The position numbers were made by a program, and so were the translations under genes. Below the pieces are notes generated by a model that ran no database searches, was not told where the DNA came from, and worked only from the letters and a program-made list of their open reading frames with translations. A stretch of 64,000 nucleotides of DNA from positions 1 to 64,000 of the forward strand of contig JADLDI010000067.1 of NCBI GenBank assembly GCA_020846745.1, read 5' to 3'. This document shows positions 43,387 to 53,449 of the stretch, piece by piece (the stretch's first letter is position 1; the number at the start of each line of letters is the position of its first letter). Origin of the DNA: Bryobacterales bacterium. GTDB lineage: Bacteria; Acidobacteriota; Terriglobia; Bryobacterales; Bryobacteraceae.

Positions 43387-44682
43387 ATGACTCGCCGGTA
43401 CTTTCTGCCTGCCCTTGCCGCATCCACGGCCGCTCTGCCCCGCAACAGCGTTGCCGCCAACGAGAAGCTCACCATCGCCTGCATCGGAGTCCGTGGCCGC
43501 GCCGGGCACCTGCTGAGCGGCTTTCTCGAAATGCCCGACGTCGAAGTTGCGGCCTTGTGTGATGTCGACAGCCGGCTTCTGCCCGCCGCTGTCAAAAAGG
43601 TGGAGGACAAGAAGGGCAAAGCACCCAAAACCACCGGCGACTTCCGGCGTATTCTCGACGACCGGTCCATCGACGCAATTGTTGTCGGCACACCCGACCA
43701 TTGGCATGCTATCCCCACCGTCATGGGCTGCCAGGCGGGCAAGCACGTGTACGTCGAAAAGCCGTGCAGCCACAACCTGCACGAAGGCCAGGCGATGCTC
43801 GCCGCGGCGCGCAAGCACAAGCGTGTGGTCCAAGTCGGAATTCAGTCGCGCAGTGGCCGGCATTTTGCTGAGGCGCTCGAATACATCCGCGGCGGATCGC
43901 TCGGCAAAGTGGTGTTGGCTCGCGGTTGGGAGACTGCGAAGCAGAAATCGATCGGCCACCCCGCCGATGCGGCGGTGCCCGACGGTGTCGACTACGACAT
44001 GTGGCTCGGCCCCGCACCCAAGCGTCCGTTCAACCCGATGCGCTTCCATTCCAACTGGCGTTGGTTCTTCGATTACGGCACGGGCGACCTCGGCAACGAC
44101 GGTGTCCATCGCACCGACTATGCGCGGCGCGGCCTCGAAGCGGCGCTTACCGCCATGGGCAAGACCTTGCCCGATTGGCCCGTCGCGGTTACAGCGCCGG
44201 GCGGCAAGCTCTATTTCGACGACGACCAGGAATGGCCCGACACGCAAATGGTGAGTTGGGAATACCCCGGTGCCATGCTGCTCTACGAAATGCGCATCTG
44301 GTCGCCCTCGCCTTTGGAAGGGGAAGAAGAAGGCGCCGCCGTTTATGGCGAAAATGGATGTGTAGTGATTGGAAACACCCAGTGGCGCGCATTCGACGCA
44401 AAAGGCAAGCAGTTGCCGGTGGGCGCCAAGTCCGCCAACGACGAGCACGATGGCGCGCATAAGCGAAACTTCGTCGATTGCGTCAAAAACGACTCGCACC
44501 CCAACTGCGACATCGCCATCGGTCACGTCGCCAGTTCGATGACGCACCTCGGCAACATCGCCTGGCGCGTCGGCCGGCGCTTGAAGTTCGACGGCAAGAC
44601 ACAGACGTTCCTGAACGACCCCGAGGCCGACCGGCTGCTGACGCGCACCTATCGCCGGCCGTGGGTTCTGCCGAAGGTATGA
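43387..44682 (+). CDS. Exported Gfo/Idh/MocA family oxidoreductase
   Basis: 431 residues from ATG 43387, next to GTG 43384. Leader MTRRYFLPALAASTAALPRNSVAA with a twin-arginine-type start. NAD(P) motif IACIGVRGRAGHLLS near 31; EKP motif in VYVEKPCSHNL near 128 with the catalytic lysine; WHAIP near 102. The middle part has the family's WRWFFDYGTGDLGNDGVHRTD near 215. This is the exported subclass common in Acidobacteriota. It differs strongly from the relative at 21368. It is translationally coupled (ATGA overlap) to the next gene and could be in one operon with rhaB. The substrate is unknown. Confidence 0.88.
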   Translation: MTRRYFLPALAASTAALPRNSVAANEKLTIACIGVRGRAGHLLSGFLEMPDVEVAALCDVDSRLLPAAVKKVEDKKGKAPKTTGDFRRILDDRSIDAIVVGTPDHWHAIPTVMGCQAGKHVYVEKPCSHNLHEGQAMLAAARKHKRVVQVGIQSRSGRHFAEALEYIRGGSLGKVVLARGWETAKQKSIGHPADAAVPDGVDYDMWLGPAPKRPFNPMRFHSNWRWFFDYGTGDLGNDGVHRTDYARRGLEAALTAMGKTLPDWPVAVTAPGGKLYFDDDQEWPDTQMVSWEYPGAMLLYEMRIWSPSPLEGEEEGAAVYGENGCVVIGNTQWRAFDAKGKQLPVGAKSANDEHDGAHKRNFVDCVKNDSHPNCDIAIGHVASSMTHLGNIAWRVGRRLKFDGKTQTFLNDPEADRLLTRTYRRPWVLPKV

Positions 44683-45383
44683 CGGCGCTGCGCCACCTTT
44701 CGGCGCTCCTGTCGATGTTGGCTGTCGCGGCGCCGGCCGAAACGCTGCACTACGACGCGGAATGGCGCCTCATGCGGGCGGGCGAGGCGACGATCCAGTA
44801 CGCAAACGGCACGGCGAAGCTCACGCTCAAAACAACTGGATTGGCCGGAAGCCTCTATCACGTCGACGATCGGTACACCGTCGCGTTCGACACTTCCTTC
44901 TGCGCGTCCTCTTCATTGATGAACGCGGAAGAGGGTAGTAAGAGGCTGGAAACGCGGGTCACCTTCAACCAGCCGCCCGGTACAGCGGTCACGCTCGAAC
45001 GCGACCTCAAAAAGGACGCTACAATCCGCAAAGAGATTACTGTGCCGGCCTGCGTGCACGACGTGATCGCCGGGCTCGCGCGGTTGCGCGCGAATGGTCC
45101 GCAGCCGGGGCAAACGGTGCAGTTCCCGATCTCCGACGGACGGAAAAGCATCCAGGCGCGCATCGACGCCCTGGAACGCGAAACCGTGAAGACGCCGGCG
45201 GGTACGTTCCCGGCGATCAAGTACGAAGCGCATCTGTTCGGCGGCCAGTTGTACCGCCGCAAAGGACGTTTATATTTGTGGATTTCTGATGACAAGCGGC
45301 GCGTTCCGGTGCAGATCAAAGTGCAACTGCCGTTCTACATCGGCAGTGTGACGCTGCAGCTTGTGAAGGAGGAAAGCAGTTGA
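44679..45383 (+). CDS. Exported DUF3108-like protein
   Basis: 234 residues from ATG 44679, overlapping the previous stop. A signal peptide (ALRHLSALLSMLAVAAPA) is followed by a beta-rich domain: ETLHYDAEWRLMRAGEATIQY, then HVDDRYTVAFDTSFCASSSLMNAEEG, then GTFPAIKYEAHLFGGQLYRRKGRLYLWISDDKRRVPVQI, the closing pattern of the DUF3108 family. These proteins are periplasmic and of unknown function; some sit near envelope-biogenesis genes. A longer frame from 44478 would overlap the upstream gene and is rejected. Its end is coupled to the next gene through a TTGA overlap. Confidence 0.8.
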   Translation: MTALRHLSALLSMLAVAAPAETLHYDAEWRLMRAGEATIQYANGTAKLTLKTTGLAGSLYHVDDRYTVAFDTSFCASSSLMNAEEGSKRLETRVTFNQPPGTAVTLERDLKKDATIRKEITVPACVHDVIAGLARLRANGPQPGQTVQFPISDGRKSIQARIDALERETVKTPAGTFPAIKYEAHLFGGQLYRRKGRLYLWISDDKRRVPVQIKVQLPFYIGSVTLQLVKEESS

Positions 45384-46465
45384 GACGGCTTGTGGCCTGT
45401 TGTTTGGTGGCGGTGGCAGCGCTGGTTGCGCAGCAGCCGCAGGCATTGATGACGAACGCGGAGGCGTTCACGCACTACCAGCGGATGGTGGAGTTAATGG
45501 ACTCGACCACGGCCGTTGTGCCGGGGCTGGCACGCGCCGGGGCGCCGGTGATCGAGAACACGAAACAGTCGATTGCTACATTGCGAGGTGCGGCAACGCC
45601 TCAGGACGGTGGACTGCACTACGCCGTGCTCACCAATGTCCGTGCCTATCTCGCCCTGGCCGACGCAATGCCCAAGCCGTTCCCGTTTCCGCAAGAAGGC
45701 GCGCGCCAGTTCACCGAACTGCGCATGGCGCTCGACCGCGCCGAATCGCACTTCCAGGCCCTGCTCGCCCTCAAAGAAACTCAGCTTCGGAACCCCGATC
45801 GCGACAATCTCAAACGCTATGCCGAAGCCAACGCACGCGCCGGCGCTCCTGCCGCCGGCAAGCCGCGAGTAGTGTTCCTGGGCGACTCGATCACCGATGG
45901 CTGGCGCTTAAACGAATACTTCCCCGAGAAGGACTACGTCAATCGCGGCATCAGCGGCCAGACTACCGGCCAAATGCTCGGAAGAATGCAGGCCGACGTC
46001 GTCGCCCTGAAACCGGCGGTGATGGTCGTCCTGGCCGGAACCAACGACATCGCTCGTAATATTTCGGTGGAGACCATCGAGAACAACCTCCGGATGATCG
46101 CCACCATCGCCGAAGCCAACAAAATCAAGCCCATCTTCGCTTCTATCCTGCCGGTTCACGACTACAACAAGACGCAGAACCCCGCTTATGAGATGACCAA
46201 GCGGCGCCCGATGGACACGATCCGCGCTGTCAACCAGTGGCTCCGCTCTTTCTGCCAGCAGCAAGGCTACGCCTATGTCGACTATTTCGCGCCCATGCTC
46301 GACCCCAACGGCTACCTCAAGCAGGAACTTGCGGACGATGGTCTCCACCCCAACGCTGCCGGCTATCGCGTGATGGCTCCGGCGGTGGACTCGGCCATCC
46401 AGTCGGTCCTCGGGACCCCTGGCGCTCCCCCGCCACCTGTAAAGAAAAAGCGGTTCCCGTTTTAG
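45380..46465 (+). CDS. Exported SGNH/GDSL hydrolase
   Basis: 361 residues from TTG 45380, whose ribosome site GGAGGAAAG is strong; it overlaps the upstream stop. Signal peptide RRLVACCLVAVAALVAQ. A helical N-terminal part (25 to 150) precedes the SGNH core: block I FLGDSITDGW near 171 with the nucleophile serine, block II GISGQTTGQML near 192 with glycine, block III LAGTNDIARN near 219 with asparagine, and block V DDGLHPNAAGY near 325 with the Asp/His pair. Such enzymes deacylate glycans or lipids. A KKKRFPF basic tail ends the protein. It belongs to the exported-protein run after rhaB. Confidence 0.88.
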   Translation: MRRLVACCLVAVAALVAQQPQALMTNAEAFTHYQRMVELMDSTTAVVPGLARAGAPVIENTKQSIATLRGAATPQDGGLHYAVLTNVRAYLALADAMPKPFPFPQEGARQFTELRMALDRAESHFQALLALKETQLRNPDRDNLKRYAEANARAGAPAAGKPRVVFLGDSITDGWRLNEYFPEKDYVNRGISGQTTGQMLGRMQADVVALKPAVMVVLAGTNDIARNISVETIENNLRMIATIAEANKIKPIFASILPVHDYNKTQNPAYEMTKRRPMDTIRAVNQWLRSFCQQQGYAYVDYFAPMLDPNGYLKQELADDGLHPNAAGYRVMAPAVDSAIQSVLGTPGAPPPPVKKKRFPF

Positions 46466-46521
46466 CTCGCTCTCAGGCGATCGGTTCGGGTACGCTCTCC
46501 ACCACCTCGCGCCTGAACTAA

Positions 46522-47877
46522 CTAACTGGGAACATACTCGTGCAACCGCACGCCGGTCACCCGCTGCGGCGGGAACACCAGTTCCAGCACCCCGCCGCGG
46601 TCTGCCGTATGCTCCTTTAACTCCTCGTCGTCCACCTCAACGTCGTACTTACCATTCGGCTTCAGCCCCACGATGTAATACCGGCTGGGCTGTTTCTCCG
46701 GACTCGCCACCTGGAACTTCGTCCCCAATGCCGCCGGCAGCAGTGTCGTGTTGCCCAGGTTCATCGGCTCGCGAATCGCGTCCTGCTTCATGTTGATCAC
46801 CTGGCCGTTGCGGAACATCTGCATCACGCCCATCGCCTGGAAGTACCAGACCGCGTCGTCTTCCCAAGTGGACCGTATGATCAGCCGTCCCGTTGCCGGG
46901 TCGTGAAATACGTTCGGCAGATAGTGGAAACTTAGGCCCGGCTGGTAGGGGTTCGCCCACAGAAACTCGTAAGGAATGCCGTACGGGCTGCGCATGATGT
47001 ACCGGTCCTGTATCAGCCAGCCTTGCAGAAACTGCATGTCCTGCGAGTTCGTATCGAAGGCGACCATCGCCAGCGCCGCTGCACGCGACCGCACCGCCTC
47101 CGCCAAATCCGGCTCCCCATGCGACTTCATCAGCGGAATTCTGTACTCGTTCTCCGCCGCCGGAAACGGGGCGGGGTAGTGCGCCAGCAGATGATAAATC
47201 GGCAGGGTGGTGAAATGCTTAGCCGCCGTTTCGCGCAAGTCGATATCCAGGTTGTCCCGCAGCACATGGAGCATCTCCATTAGCGCAAGGTGATCTTTCG
47301 GATCGATGGGCGCTTGCCCCTTCGCGAGTGGGTCGAGCACGTGCTGCTTCCACCATGTGGTGACAATCGGAGTAATCACCTTCTCCGCGATCCCGTCCAC
47401 TTCGTGCGTCAACGCGACCGCCGCCAGCACGCGTGAGCGGACCGCATTCAGATCGTTCGCCGTCGACGCTTCCATGATCTTCACGATCTTGGCCGCCAGC
47501 GTCTTTCTCTGTGTCTCGGCCAACTGCGCGTAACACCAGTCGTAGACCAGCGCCAACTGCCGCAAGTCCGTCGCACCGGCCGCCAGCGCCCAGTCGATCG
47601 CTTTCCGTCCGGACTCCTCGCTCCCGCTCGCCACAAAATGCAAGGCGTGCGCGAACCCATACTCCGGCCATTGTGCTTTGCCCGCGATCAGCGAGTTGAA
47701 CTGCGTCCAACGCATCGACTCGCGTTCCCGCTCGCGCGTAATCAGCCGCAACCGCCGCGACGGCAGCAGCAGCCGTGGATGTTCCAGTTCCGTCTTATAG
47801 TTCCGCGCTTGTTGTTGAGCCCAAGCCGCCAGCCCACCACCGCTCAACAGGTATACCGCGCCCCGACGCGTGATCAT
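46522..47877 (-). CDS. Exported helical protein of unknown function
   Basis: 451 residues from ATG 47877; the longer frame to 48066 overlaps a divergent context and has no better start. Leader MITRRGAVYLLSGGGLAAWAQQ with a twin-arginine-like start. The first 300 residues look like an alpha/alpha toroid (paired helices with Trp/Tyr and D-x-x-H, such as WALAAGATDLRQLALVYDWCYAQL). The last 150 have beta strands: STWEDDAVWYFQAMGVMQMF and KFQVASPEKQPSRYYIVGLKPNGKY, similar in arrangement to heparinase II/III-like proteins, which join a toroid to a beta-sandwich. No catalytic residues are assigned. Polysaccharide binding or cleavage is a guess. Confidence 0.6.
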   Translation of the reverse strand: MITRRGAVYLLSGGGLAAWAQQQARNYKTELEHPRLLLPSRRLRLITRERERESMRWTQFNSLIAGKAQWPEYGFAHALHFVASGSEESGRKAIDWALAAGATDLRQLALVYDWCYAQLAETQRKTLAAKIVKIMEASTANDLNAVRSRVLAAVALTHEVDGIAEKVITPIVTTWWKQHVLDPLAKGQAPIDPKDHLALMEMLHVLRDNLDIDLRETAAKHFTTLPIYHLLAHYPAPFPAAENEYRIPLMKSHGEPDLAEAVRSRAAALAMVAFDTNSQDMQFLQGWLIQDRYIMRSPYGIPYEFLWANPYQPGLSFHYLPNVFHDPATGRLIIRSTWEDDAVWYFQAMGVMQMFRNGQVINMKQDAIREPMNLGNTTLLPAALGTKFQVASPEKQPSRYYIVGLKPNGKYDVEVDDEELKEHTADRGGVLELVFPPQRVTGVRLHEYVPS

Positions 47878-47915
47878 CACTCTGATTTTGTCACAGCGAA
47901 TAGCAGGCGAACCGG

Positions 47916-48677
47916 CTAGTGCGCCGTGTACCCTCCATCCACCATCAGGTGCGTAGCCGTGATGAAACTCGCCTCGTCCGACGCCAGAAACAGCACCGCG
48001 TTCGCCACCTCTCTCGGTTCGCCCAACCGGTTCAGCATATGCCCCGGAGCCACCTCGTCCCGCCACTGTTCAAACGTGATTCCCAACCGCTCAATCTCGC
48101 GGAACGAAGCCGAGGTCAGAATGCATCCGGGACACACCGTATTCACCCGAATATTGAACTCGGCATAATCGTATGCCATGCACCGTGTCAGTGTCTGAAT
48201 TGCGCCTTTCGACGCGTTGTAGGTGGCAAAGTTCTTTTGCGCGATGATCCCGCTCATCGACCCGACATTCACAATCGCCCCGCCCCGCGCCTTCATGTGC
48301 GGCGCCACATACTTCGACACCGTAGCCGTCCCGAATACGTTCACCCCGAACACGCGCTGCCAGTCTTCCAGGCTCGCCTGTTCAATGCTCTTCTGCGTGA
48401 AGTCCGCTGCGTTGTTCACCAGAATGTCAATCTGCCCAAACCGCGTAATCGCCGCCGCCGCTATCCGCTGCGCATCGGCTTCTTTCGATATGTCGCCGAC
48501 AACTAACTCCGCCTCACCACCCATTTCGCGAACTTTGTAAAGCGTCCGCTCACCGTTCGCCTGATGAATATCCGCTAAAATCTGCCGGGCGCCCTCTTCG
48601 GCAAATCGAAGGGCAATCGCTTCGCCAATACCGGCGCCGATACCGGTCACAATGGCGACTTTGTTAGGGAGACGCAT
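47916..48677 (-). CDS. Short-chain dehydrogenase/reductase (SDR)
   Basis: 253 residues. NAD(P) motif TGIGAGIGEAIAL (11 to 23), NNAAD near 88, catalytic S140 in NVGSMSG, and Y153-x3-K157 in ATYNASKGAIQ. The C-terminal PG/VNTVCPGCI and VLFLASDEASFITATHLMVDGG close the classical SDR fold. Cofactor preference: the D36 in ADIHQ suggests NAD. Substrate unknown. It begins 85 bases downstream of the CoA-transferase gene of the methylmalonyl-CoA operon on the same strand, so it may be its tail, but its role there is unclear. Confidence 0.92.
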   Translation of the reverse strand: MRLPNKVAIVTGIGAGIGEAIALRFAEEGARQILADIHQANGERTLYKVREMGGEAELVVGDISKEADAQRIAAAAITRFGQIDILVNNAADFTQKSIEQASLEDWQRVFGVNVFGTATVSKYVAPHMKARGGAIVNVGSMSGIIAQKNFATYNASKGAIQTLTRCMAYDYAEFNIRVNTVCPGCILTSASFREIERLGITFEQWRDEVAPGHMLNRLGEPREVANAVLFLASDEASFITATHLMVDGGYTAH

Positions 48678-48761
48678 AGTGGAAAAACGTAGGGTAGCAA
48701 AGAGAACGGATCCCTCGACCCTATGCTGTTTCCGGGGCAGGCTTTATAAGTAGTTGCCGCC

Positions 48762-50270
48762 CTAGTGCGCCCGCCAGTACTCCCACTCGATCTTGCGCAT
48801 ATCGCCGTTGGTCAGAAAGTGGCGGTGCATGGCGAAGGCAAGGCTCAGCGATTGCGGTTCGTGACCTTCCTTCACTAAGCGTAGGTATTCGCGGAGTTGT
48901 TCTTTGAACTCGGGATGGGCGCATTTGTCGATGATCAGGTGGGCGCGCTCGTGTGGGTCCTTACCGCGGAGGTCGGCTACGCCTTGTTCGGTAACCACGA
49001 TCTGGACGGAGTGTTCGGAATGGTCCATGTGGCTGCACAGTGGGACTATGGTTGAGATCTTGCCGCCCTTGGCGGTCGACGGGCAACTGAAGATTGACAG
49101 GTACGCGTTTCTCGTAAAGTCGCCGGAACCGCCAATGCCGTTCATCATCTGTCGGCCCATGACGTGGGTCGAGTTTACGTTGCCGCCCAGGTCCACTTCG
49201 ATGGCGGTGTTCATGGACACGATGCCCAGCCGCCGGACCACTTCGGGGTGATTCGAGACTTCCTGCGGGCGCATCACGATCTTGCGTTTAAAGAAATTGA
49301 TGTTATCGGTGACGCGTCGCATCTTCTCGGGACTTAGCGTAAGCGAGCAGGTGGAAGCGAACTTGCACCGCTCGTTTTCAAGCAGCGGTACGACCGAGTC
49401 CTGCAAAACTTCGGTGTACATTTCAAAGTTCGGGATCTCAGGGTGCGAGCCGACGGAACCCAACACGCAGTTCGCGATATCGCCGACTCCCGATTGCAGC
49501 GGCAAGAAGTGCTTCGGCACGCGGCCGGCGCGCATCTCGCTAACCAGAAAGTCGGCCACTAACTCGCCGATCCGTTGCGTGGCGGGAGTCGGGTCGCAGA
49601 ACGATCCGCTTTCGTCGTCGAGCGCCGTCAAGACGATTCCGACAATTTTCGATGGGTCGACGATGCAAATGGGGGAGCCGATTTTATCGGACGGCGAGTA
49701 GATAGGGATCTCGGCGCGGGCGGGCGGATCTTTGGGTTCAAAGATATCGTGCATGCCGAGAAGGGAAGATGGGTGATTCGCGTTCAGCTCAATCAGGATC
49801 TTCTCGGCTTCATTCAAAAAGGTGGGTGCCGCGCCAACCGCGGACGTGAGCACGATACCGCCGCCGCGTGTGATATCGCAGGCCTCGACCACGGCCCAGT
49901 GGACGGGTCCAAGAAAACCGTAACGAACGATCTGCGGCAGCAGCGACAAGTGCATGTCGGTGAAGCGGACCTTGCCGGTGTTGATTTGGGACCGCAGGAC
50001 GGGGTCGGATTGGTAGGGCGTGCGGAACGAAATCGCTTCCGCCTGGGCGAGCGCGCCGTCGAGCGAAGGTCCGGTGGAGGCCCCGGTGAGGACCCCCACT
50101 TTGTAGTCGCGATTGGCGAGGTGTTCGCGTTCGGCGCGTTGCGCCAGAGCGCGGGGGATCGCCTTGGGCGACCCGGCGGCTGTAAAGCCGCTAAAACCGA
50201 TCGTCTGCCCGTTTTGGATGAGGGTAGCGGCCTCATCGGCAGTCATGATCGGGAATGGCAATGAATACAT
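48762..50270 (-). CDS. Acetyl-CoA hydrolase/transferase family CoA-transferase
   Basis: 502 residues of the acetyl-CoA hydrolase/transferase family (Cat1/ScpC/AarC type). These enzymes move CoA between succinyl-CoA and acetate, propionate or similar acids. The glutamate that carries the covalent CoA intermediate is expected in MNTAIEVDLGGNVNSTHVMG near 352; GIGGSGDFTRNAYLS near 388 is the oxyanion loop region. The stop codons are clean and the start ATG 50270 is 7 bases after the meaB stop, with GGAG inside that stop region. Its position at the end of the operon would recycle CoA from succinyl-CoA to propionate or acetate, which closes the cycle. Confidence 0.9.
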   Translation of the reverse strand: MYSLPFPIMTADEAATLIQNGQTIGFSGFTAAGSPKAIPRALAQRAEREHLANRDYKVGVLTGASTGPSLDGALAQAEAISFRTPYQSDPVLRSQINTGKVRFTDMHLSLLPQIVRYGFLGPVHWAVVEACDITRGGGIVLTSAVGAAPTFLNEAEKILIELNANHPSSLLGMHDIFEPKDPPARAEIPIYSPSDKIGSPICIVDPSKIVGIVLTALDDESGSFCDPTPATQRIGELVADFLVSEMRAGRVPKHFLPLQSGVGDIANCVLGSVGSHPEIPNFEMYTEVLQDSVVPLLENERCKFASTCSLTLSPEKMRRVTDNINFFKRKIVMRPQEVSNHPEVVRRLGIVSMNTAIEVDLGGNVNSTHVMGRQMMNGIGGSGDFTRNAYLSIFSCPSTAKGGKISTIVPLCSHMDHSEHSVQIVVTEQGVADLRGKDPHERAHLIIDKCAHPEFKEQLREYLRLVKEGHEPQSLSLAFAMHRHFLTNGDMRKIEWEYWRAH

Positions 50271-50277
50271 AGAATGT

Positions 50278-51306
50278 TTACTCCTTGCGGCCCATAATGC
50301 CTAATAAGGTGCGGGCGGCGGCGAAAGGACTAATGCTGCCCGCGAGAACTTCCTGTTTCAATTTGGGTTCGTTCTGCTGAACTTGTGGCGAACGGCGGAA
50401 CAGTTCTTCCAGGCCCATCAAGACCAGTTCATTCATCCAGTCGAGCGCCTGGCGTTGGCGGCGCCGTGCAAAGCGGCCGCTGGCCTCCATGGTGGAGCGA
50501 TGTTCCAGCACTGTATCCCAAATAGCGCTTACTCCGTCCGCGGTCAAGGCGCTGCAGGTGACCACCGGGGCGCTCCACCCGTCCTGCGATGGAGCCAGCA
50601 GGTGAAGGGCGTTGGCGTACTCCACTCGTGCGCGTTCGGCTCGCGGCTTGTTATCCCCGTCGGCCTTATTGATTGCGACAAGGTCGACCATCTCGATGAT
50701 GCCGCGCTTCATGCCTTGTAACTCGTCACCCGCGCCGGCGATCATCAGAAGCAAGAAAAAGTCCGTCATCGAACGGACCGTCACTTCCGATTGGCCGACG
50801 CCAACCGTCTCTACAAAGATGTTCTCGAAACCCGCGGCTTCGCAAAGCAGGATGGTTTCGCGAGTTCGCCGGGCCACGCCGCCGAGATGGCCCCCCGACG
50901 GCGAGGGCCGGATGAAAGCGCGATCGTCCATGGCCAGACGCTCCATGCGGGTTTTGTCGCCGAGAATACTGCCTTTTGAGGTGGCGGAAGACGGGTCGAC
51001 GCTAAGGACAGCCACACGCTCGCCGCGGTCTGTAATAAGATGCATGCCAAGCGCGTCGATAAAAGTGCTCTTGCCGGCCCCGGGAACGCCGGTGATGCCG
51101 ACGCGGCGGGACTTACCCGCGTGCGGTAACAAAGCCTCTAAGACATGCTGCGCTAAGTCGGCGTCGGCCTCCAGTTCGCTTTCGATTAGTGTAATCGCTC
51201 GCGCGAGAGTTACGCGATCGCCCTGTAAGATGCCGTCGACATAGCCGGCGGCAGGAAGGCGGCGCCGCTTAAGGCGGCCGGCAGCCTTCGCGGCAGTGTT
51301 AGACAC
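50278..51306 (-). CDS. meaB: Methylmalonyl-CoA mutase-associated GTPase MeaB
   Basis: 342 residues from GTG 51306. P-loop GVPGAGKST near 75, then DPSS (switch) near 100, the base-specificity motif NKADGDNK near 213, and the family's GxxTMERL-like [12 protein letters not shown]. MeaB guards the mutase by GTP-dependent exchange of inactivated cobalamin and protects it during turnover. Its start overlaps the mutase large-subunit stop by 8 bases, so the chaperone and its client are made in a coupled manner. A flexible C-terminus is seen after 280. Confidence 0.95.
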   Translation of the reverse strand: MSNTAAKAAGRLKRRRLPAAGYVDGILQGDRVTLARAITLIESELEADADLAQHVLEALLPHAGKSRRVGITGVPGAGKSTFIDALGMHLITDRGERVAVLSVDPSSATSKGSILGDKTRMERLAMDDRAFIRPSPSGGHLGGVARRTRETILLCEAAGFENIFVETVGVGQSEVTVRSMTDFFLLLMIAGAGDELQGMKRGIIEMVDLVAINKADGDNKPRAERARVEYANALHLLAPSQDGWSAPVVTCSALTADGVSAIWDTVLEHRSTMEASGRFARRRQRQALDWMNELVLMGLEELFRRSPQVQQNEPKLKQEVLAGSISPFAAARTLLGIMGRKE

Positions 51307-53446
51307 GGACCTCGCTCACATTCCCCAGCAGCAGGTTCAAAATCGTTTGAGCACTCAACGGGATAACCGTTCCGGGTCCGAAGACGCCGGCGACACCGGC
51401 GTTCTTCAGGAAATCGTAGTCCTGCGGCGGGATAACGCCGCCGACAACGACCAGGATGTCGTCGCGGCCGATCTGCTTCAGTTCCTCGATCACTTCCGGT
51501 ACAAGCGTCTTATGTCCGCCCGCGAGCGATGAAACGCCCAAAACATGGACGTCATTCTCAGCCGCCATGCGAGCGGCTTCCTTCGGTGTCTGGAACAGCG
51601 GACCGACATCGACATCGAAGCCGAGATCGGCGAACGCGGAAGCGATCACCTTGGAGCCCCGATCGTGCCCGTCCTGTCCCATCTTCGCCACCAGCAAACG
51701 CGGGCGGCGGCCTTCCTGTTTCGCAAACTCGTCGGCGAGTGCGCGCGCTTTCTCAAATTCGGGCGTGTTGGTGGCCTCGGCGGAGTAGACGCCGGATATG
51801 GTCTTGGTCACAGCCTGGTACCTTCCGTAGACTTTCTCCAATGCATAGGAGATCTCTCCTAAAGTCGCACGGGCGCGCGCGGCCTGCACGGAAAGCTCGA
51901 GCAGGTTGCCTTCGCCGGATTCGGCGCACCTGGTCAGAGCGGTAAGCGCCCGGTCCACGGCCGCGGCATCCCGTGTCGACTTGATCCGTTCCAACCGCGC
52001 GATCTGCGATTCGCGCACCGCGCGGTTATCAACCTCAAGCACCTGGATGTGGTCTTCCTGCTCCCGGCGATACCGGTTGATGCCGACGATTACTTCCTTG
52101 CCCGCATCGATGCGTGCCTGGCGGCGGGCGGCGGCTTCTTCGATGCGCATTTTCGGCAGGCCGGCTTCGATCGCCTTGGCCATGCCGCCCATCGTTTCCA
52201 CTTCCTGGATTAGTCGCCAGGCGCGCTGCATTAACTCGTTAGTCAGCGACTCGACATAGTAACTCCCGCCCCAGGGATCCACTATCTTGGTGATGCCTGT
52301 CTCTTCCTGGAGATAAATTTGCGTGTTCCGCGCAATGCGCGCCGAGAAATCGGTGGGCAGGGCGAGCGCCTCGTCGAGCGCATTCGTATGCAGCGACTGG
52401 GTGTGTCCCAGAGCGGCGGCCAGGGCTTCCACCGCGGTGCGGATCACATTATTGAACACGTCCTGCGCCGTGAGGCTCCAACCCGAAGTTTGCGAGTGCG
52501 TGCGCAGCGCCATCGACTTCGCGTTCTTTGGCGAGAACTGCTTGATGATCCGCGCCCAAAGGACACGGGCGGCGCGCATCTTCGCGATCTCCATGAAGTG
52601 GTTCATGCCGATGGCCCAGAAGAACGAAAGGCGCGGCGCAAACTCATCGATTGACAGGCCCGCTTTCAGGCCCGCGCGAACATATTCCAGACCGTCGGCA
52701 AGCGTATAGGCGAGTTCCAGATCGGCCGTCGCGCCGGCTTCCTGCATGTGATAGCCGCTGATCGAGATGCAGTTGAATTTCGGCATCTCGTGCGCGCAGT
52801 ATTTGAAGATGTCGCCAATGATGCGCATCGACGGGCCGGGCGGATAAATGTAGGTATTGCGCACCATGAACTCTTTCAGAATGTCGTTCTGAATGGTTCC
52901 GGTGAGCTGCTGGGTTTTGACACCCTGCTCTTCGGCCGCCACGATGTAGAACGCCATCACGGGCAGGACCGCGCCATTCATTGTCATTGAGACCGACATC
53001 TGATCGAGCGGAATTTGATCGAAGAGGATCTTCATGTCCTCCACCGTATCGATGGCGACGCCCGCCTTACCCACGTCGCCGCGCACGCGTTCATGATCGG
53101 AATCGTAGCCACGATGGGTGGCCAGGTCGAAGGCCACGGAGAGCCCCTTCTGTCCGGCCGCCAGGTTGCGGCGGTAAAAGGCATTCGACTCTTCGGCGTT
53201 GGAAAAGCCGGCGTACTGCCGAATCGTCCACGGGCGGAGCACGTACATCGTGGAGTACGGTCCGCGTAGGAATGGTGGAAGTCCGGCCGCGTACTCGAGG
53301 TGTTCCAGACCTTTCAGGTCGGCGGCGTTATGCCAGGGCTTCACCGCAATCCCTTCGGCAGTGTTCCAAAGGCATTCCTTTGGCGGTCCAACCGGTGTGG
53401 CGCCGGCCTGTGGCTTAAAATCGATTTTCGTGAAGTCGGGTCGCAT
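51299..53446 (-). CDS. mutB: Methylmalonyl-CoA mutase large (catalytic) subunit
   Basis: 715 residues. The N-terminal TIM barrel binds the substrate; [18 protein letters not shown] near 64 and the radical-handling [19 protein letters not shown] near 221 are typical. The C-terminal cobalamin domain carries D592-x-H594-x-x-G597 in [10 protein letters not shown], where His594 is the cobalt ligand, followed by the GVSSLAGG and GG segments. It isomerises (R)-methylmalonyl-CoA to succinyl-CoA using adenosylcobalamin. It is full-length. It comes 3 bases after the small-subunit gene. Its partner and chaperone are adjacent. Confidence 0.96.
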   Translation of the reverse strand: MRPDFTKIDFKPQAGATPVGPPKECLWNTAEGIAVKPWHNAADLKGLEHLEYAAGLPPFLRGPYSTMYVLRPWTIRQYAGFSNAEESNAFYRRNLAAGQKGLSVAFDLATHRGYDSDHERVRGDVGKAGVAIDTVEDMKILFDQIPLDQMSVSMTMNGAVLPVMAFYIVAAEEQGVKTQQLTGTIQNDILKEFMVRNTYIYPPGPSMRIIGDIFKYCAHEMPKFNCISISGYHMQEAGATADLELAYTLADGLEYVRAGLKAGLSIDEFAPRLSFFWAIGMNHFMEIAKMRAARVLWARIIKQFSPKNAKSMALRTHSQTSGWSLTAQDVFNNVIRTAVEALAAALGHTQSLHTNALDEALALPTDFSARIARNTQIYLQEETGITKIVDPWGGSYYVESLTNELMQRAWRLIQEVETMGGMAKAIEAGLPKMRIEEAAARRQARIDAGKEVIVGINRYRREQEDHIQVLEVDNRAVRESQIARLERIKSTRDAAAVDRALTALTRCAESGEGNLLELSVQAARARATLGEISYALEKVYGRYQAVTKTISGVYSAEATNTPEFEKARALADEFAKQEGRRPRLLVAKMGQDGHDRGSKVIASAFADLGFDVDVGPLFQTPKEAARMAAENDVHVLGVSSLAGGHKTLVPEVIEELKQIGRDDILVVVGGVIPPQDYDFLKNAGVAGVFGPGTVIPLSAQTILNLLLGNVSEVRV

Positions 53447-53449
53447 GGC

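Noticed and set aside
43288..44547. 419-codon minus-strand frame across the Gfo/Idh/MocA gene
   Set aside because: A shadow; the plus-strand frame shows clear family motifs and signal peptide.
46473..46516. TCAGGCG ... CGCCTGA inverted repeat between convergent genes, considered as a terminator
   Set aside because: The loop would be about 30 bases and there is no T tract on either strand.
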